Below, in pieces: positions 6,746 through 8,185 of a DNA stretch of 8,185 bases. The notes beneath the pieces were generated by a model. That model was not told where the DNA came from, searched no databases, and saw only the letters and a program-made list of their open reading frames with translations. The first letter of the stretch is position 1. Every line of letters starts with the position of its first letter. Source of the stretch: SAR324 cluster bacterium (GTDB lineage Bacteria; SAR324; JACQKK01); assembly GCA_027296185.1 (NCBI GenBank), contig JAPUJL010000495.1, positions 1-8,185 on the forward strand, written 5' to 3'. The position numbers and the translations under genes were made by a program.

Positions 6746-7330
6746 TCAGAAGGCGATGCGCAGGGCCAACACCAGACCCTGGGAGATGAGGGTGAAGGAG
6801 TCGCCGTCCTCGGTTTCGATGATGTGGGCGCTGTACACGTATTGGGGGATAAAATGGATGTTCCGAGAGAAAAGGAATTCCGCGCCTCCCAGGGCAAAGA
6901 CGCCTGGGCCAAAGCCGGAGGTCTCGCCCACGTCCGAGCTGGGATAGGTGTAGTCGATATCGTACTGAATCACCGAGAGCCCCGCGCCGACGAAGGGGAC
7001 GATGGCACTCTGGGGTTCGTTGTTAAACAAATAGAGCAGCCCGGTGCGCACCGTGGTGGTGCGGGCCTCGATCTCGGAGGATTCGCGTTCGCCTTCCGTG
7101 GCCGTGTAGTCGCCGCCGATGGTCCAGAGGAGATCGTCCGCGAACTCCAGCGCCCAGCGCACCCCCACGCTGGTGCCGATGGTGGTCGCCGTGCCGTCGG
7201 TGTAAGTGGTCTGCCCGATGAAGATCGTCGTGCGGGTATCGCCCTTCCGGGCTTCGGCCACGCCCGCGGTACCCAGCAATGCCAAGGCGATCGATGCCGC
7301 CGCCCACCCCGCCCATCCGATGCGTTCCAT
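6746..7330 (-). CDS. Outer-membrane beta-barrel protein (porin-like, small)
   Basis: This 194-residue protein has a classic Sec signal peptide: a hydrophobic core at about 9-25 and a likely cleavage after AEA (25-27). The mature part of about 167 residues alternates polar and hydrophobic residues in strand-like runs (TTIFIGQTTYTD, SVGVRWALEF, LLWTIGGDYTA, VPFVGAGLSVIQYDID, HFIPQYVYSAHI) and ends in Phe, the C-terminal residue typical of proteins assembled by the BAM complex. The size fits a simple eight-stranded barrel like OmpA's membrane domain or OmpW. I do not recognise a specific family, so transport, adhesion or structural roles are all open. GAGGA lies 4 bases before the ATG, supporting this start. 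The gene diverges from csoR with about 230 bases between; no copper-related motif is evident in it. Confidence 0.8.
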   Translation of the reverse strand: MERIGWAGWAAASIALALLGTAGVAEARKGDTRTTIFIGQTTYTDGTATTIGTSVGVRWALEFADDLLWTIGGDYTATEGERESSEIEARTTTVRTGLLYLFNNEPQSAIVPFVGAGLSVIQYDIDYTYPSSDVGETSGFGPGVFALGGAEFLFSRNIHFIPQYVYSAHIIETEDGDSFTLISQGLVLALRIAF

Positions 7331-7449
7331 GCCGTCCTCGATTTTTCCAGTGATGTGAAGCGTTTGACCGCGCCCCGGCGGCCGACTCAGCCGCTAGCCT
7401 AAGCCATCCCGCCTCGGCCTGGCAAACTCCCGCTGGCGCGAAGTCCAGT

Positions 7450-7474
7450 TGAGCCGGATGGCTCAGGTTCTTTT
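7450..7474 (+). other. Small hairpin followed by a T-rich run
   Basis: TGAGCC (7450-7455) pairs with GGCTCA (7460-7465) around GGAT, and TTCTTTT follows at 7468-7474. It resembles a weak intrinsic terminator, yet no plus-strand gene lies just upstream. It sits about 15 bases before the csoR -35 box, so it might insulate that promoter or be incidental. Confidence 0.25.
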
Positions 7475-7488
7475 GCGTCATATTTCTC

Positions 7489-7517
7489 TTGCGCCAGATA
7501 CCCTACAGGGGTATAGT
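7489..7517 (+). promoter_or_regulatory. csoR promoter
   Basis: TTGCGC (7489-7494) and TATAGT (7512-7517) are spaced by exactly 17 bases, matching consensus at 3 and 5 of 6 positions. Transcription would start near 7524, 36 bases before the csoR start, and would cover csoR and the SHOCT gene. The metal-regulator operator lies inside the spacer. Confidence 0.7.
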
Positions 7518-7520
7518 ATC
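7497..7520. promoter_or_regulatory. Predicted CsoR operator
   Basis: ATACCC (7498-7503) and GGGTAT (7509-7514) form a perfect inverted repeat with a 5-base spacer. An outer pair GATAC (7497-7501) and GTATC (7516-7520) adds a second level of symmetry. A G/C-rich core flanked by A/T-rich arms is the operator style of the CsoR/RcnR/FrmR family. Because it fills the promoter spacer and overlaps the -10 box, bound repressor should block RNA polymerase until the metal is sensed. Confidence 0.7.
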
Positions 7521-7559
7521 AATAGAGCGGCGGACACAGCAGGAAACAGGAGCGAGACC

Positions 7560-7838
7560 ATGCGGCAATTCTACCCGGATCACCAGGGACAGCTGGCCCG
7601 GCTGGCAAAGATCGAGGGACAGCTGGGCGGCGTGCGCAGGATGATCGAGGAGCGGCGGTACTGTATCGACATCCTCTCGCAAATCAAGGCGGTGGTGGGC
7701 GCGCTGAAGCAGGTGGAGTTGGGCGTGCTGGAGACGCACATGCACCACTGCGTGAAGGACGCCGTGGAGGCGGGCGACGCCGCCGAGTTGGAGGCCAAGG
7801 TCGCCGAGTTGGTCAAGGTGTTGGGGCGGATCGAATAA
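7560..7838 (+). CDS. csoR: CsoR-family copper-sensing repressor
   Basis: This 92-residue all-helical DNA-binding protein belongs to the CsoR/RcnR/FrmR (DUF156) family, which represses metal or aldehyde detoxification genes as a tetramer and lets go when its ligand binds. LARLAKIEGQLGGVRRMIEE is the conserved first long helix. Cys35 (in RRYCIDIL), His60 and Cys64 (in LETHMHHC) form the Cys-His-Cys set that binds Cu(I) in CsoR. RcnR would have His and FrmR usually Glu at the third position, so copper is the most likely signal. There is no Pro2 (FrmR) or His3 (RcnR). ATG 7560 is chosen for AGGAG at 7548-7552 and because the family begins there; the frame extends to 7449 across the promoter without homology. 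The gene has its own operator-bearing promoter and is followed after 19 bases by the SHOCT gene, making an autoregulated operon likely. Confidence 0.92.
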   Translation: MRQFYPDHQGQLARLAKIEGQLGGVRRMIEERRYCIDILSQIKAVVGALKQVELGVLETHMHHCVKDAVEAGDAAELEAKVAELVKVLGRIE

Positions 7839-7857
7839 CTCAACCGGGAGGTGAGAT

Positions 7858-8088
7858 ATGTGGGCGAATACGTTCGACTGGTGGCATATGGGCTGGGGCT
7901 TTCACGGCCTGGGGATGCTTCTGTTCGGGGGACTGCTGATCGCGTTCCTCATCTGGGCGTTCCGGTCGGTGGGCGCGCGGGCGAATACACCAATCATGAC
8001 GCCGCGGAATTTGCTCGAACGGCGCTACGCCGGCGGGGAGATCACCCGCGAGGAGTTCGAGGCCATCCGCAAGGATCTCCAGAAATGA
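7858..8088 (+). CDS. SHOCT-domain small membrane protein
   Basis: This 76-residue protein has a Trp/Gly-rich N-terminus containing His and Met (WWHMGWGFHGLGM, 8-20), one membrane segment (about 18-35) and a cytoplasmic C-terminal SHOCT motif (about 48-76; PRNLLERRYAGGEITREEFE). SHOCT is a short helical motif often found at the ends of small membrane proteins, thought to mediate oligomerisation. Arg36 and Arg41 after the membrane segment suggest the N-terminus faces the periplasm. The start has an excellent ribosome binding site (GGAGGTG, 7847-7853), and the gene follows csoR by 19 bases, so it is probably under copper control. The His10, Met11, His16 and Met20 residues could bind Cu(I), but that is inference. 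Function is unknown. Confidence 0.85.
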   Translation: MWANTFDWWHMGWGFHGLGMLLFGGLLIAFLIWAFRSVGARANTPIMTPRNLLERRYAGGEITREEFEAIRKDLQK

Positions 8089-8098
8089 CGAGAGCACC

Positions 8099-8157
8099 GC
8101 ACGGTTTGTAGCCCTTTCGGGAGCCGTGCCGGCGGAATCGGCCGTGCGGCACGGCTC
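8099..8157 (+). terminator. Strong hairpin after the csoR-SHOCT operon
   Basis: GAGCCGTGCCG (8121-8131) and CGGCACGGCTC (8147-8157) are perfect 11-base inverted repeats around a 15-base loop. The left arm could instead pair upstream: GCACGG (8099-8104) with CCGTGC (8124-8129), enclosing CCC-TTTC-GGG. No T-run follows the main stem, so termination, if it occurs, is not classical. It lies just before whatever gene starts beyond the window. Confidence 0.45.
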
Positions 8158-8185
8158 GGCCGTTCCACGGACACGATGACCCAAC

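Noticed and set aside
7449..7559. 37-residue N-terminal extension of CsoR
   Set aside because: It would place coding sequence over the promoter and operator, and the family starts close to the ATG at 7560.
8176..8185. ATG ACC CAA at the right edge as the start of a next gene
   Set aside because: Only three codons are visible and no clear ribosome binding site precedes it, so it cannot be supported.

Overview
The window is GC-rich, apart from an AT-rich patch at about 195-380. It looks like the chromosome of a Gram-negative proteobacterium: there is a LolC/LolE-type lipoprotein-release permease, a signal-peptide-bearing outer-membrane barrel protein, and a protein-L-isoaspartate methyltransferase. 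A gammaproteobacterium is my best guess, but nothing here fixes the taxon. No rRNA, tRNA, CRISPR array, transposase or phage gene is visible.

Layout. Positions 1-391 hold no gene I can support and include the AT-rich patch. At 392-797 is a small degenerate ECF sigma-factor-like gene, well marked by a strong ribosome binding site but broken by a frameshift inside its region-4 helix-turn-helix. A hairpin-rich spacer (798-1174) leads to the LolC/LolE-family permease gene (1175-2485). The isoaspartyl methyltransferase gene pcm (2547-3206, minus strand) converges on it. A 326-base divergent spacer with candidate promoters in both directions separates pcm from a plus-strand metabolic group: a DmdC-type acyl-CoA dehydrogenase (3533-5365), a fumarylacetoacetate-hydrolase-family enzyme (5427-6314) and a small SdpI-family membrane protein (6391-6717). 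An outer-membrane barrel gene (6746-7330, minus) converges on this group.

The last section is a copper-type regulatory cassette: a csoR-like repressor gene (7560-7838) and, 19 bases later, a small SHOCT-domain membrane protein (7858-8088). Its promoter (TTGCGC-N17-TATAGT) carries a perfect ATACCC-N5-GGGTAT inverted repeat between and over the promoter boxes, which predicts metal-responsive autoregulation. A strong hairpin follows, and the window ends before the next gene can be identified; a copper exporter or chaperone would be a natural neighbour but is not visible.

Overall the window is mostly conventional housekeeping and accessory metabolism. The points most worth a second look are the frameshifted sigma-like gene with its AT-rich upstream patch, and the CsoR/SHOCT cassette with its aromatic, His- and Met-containing N-terminus.
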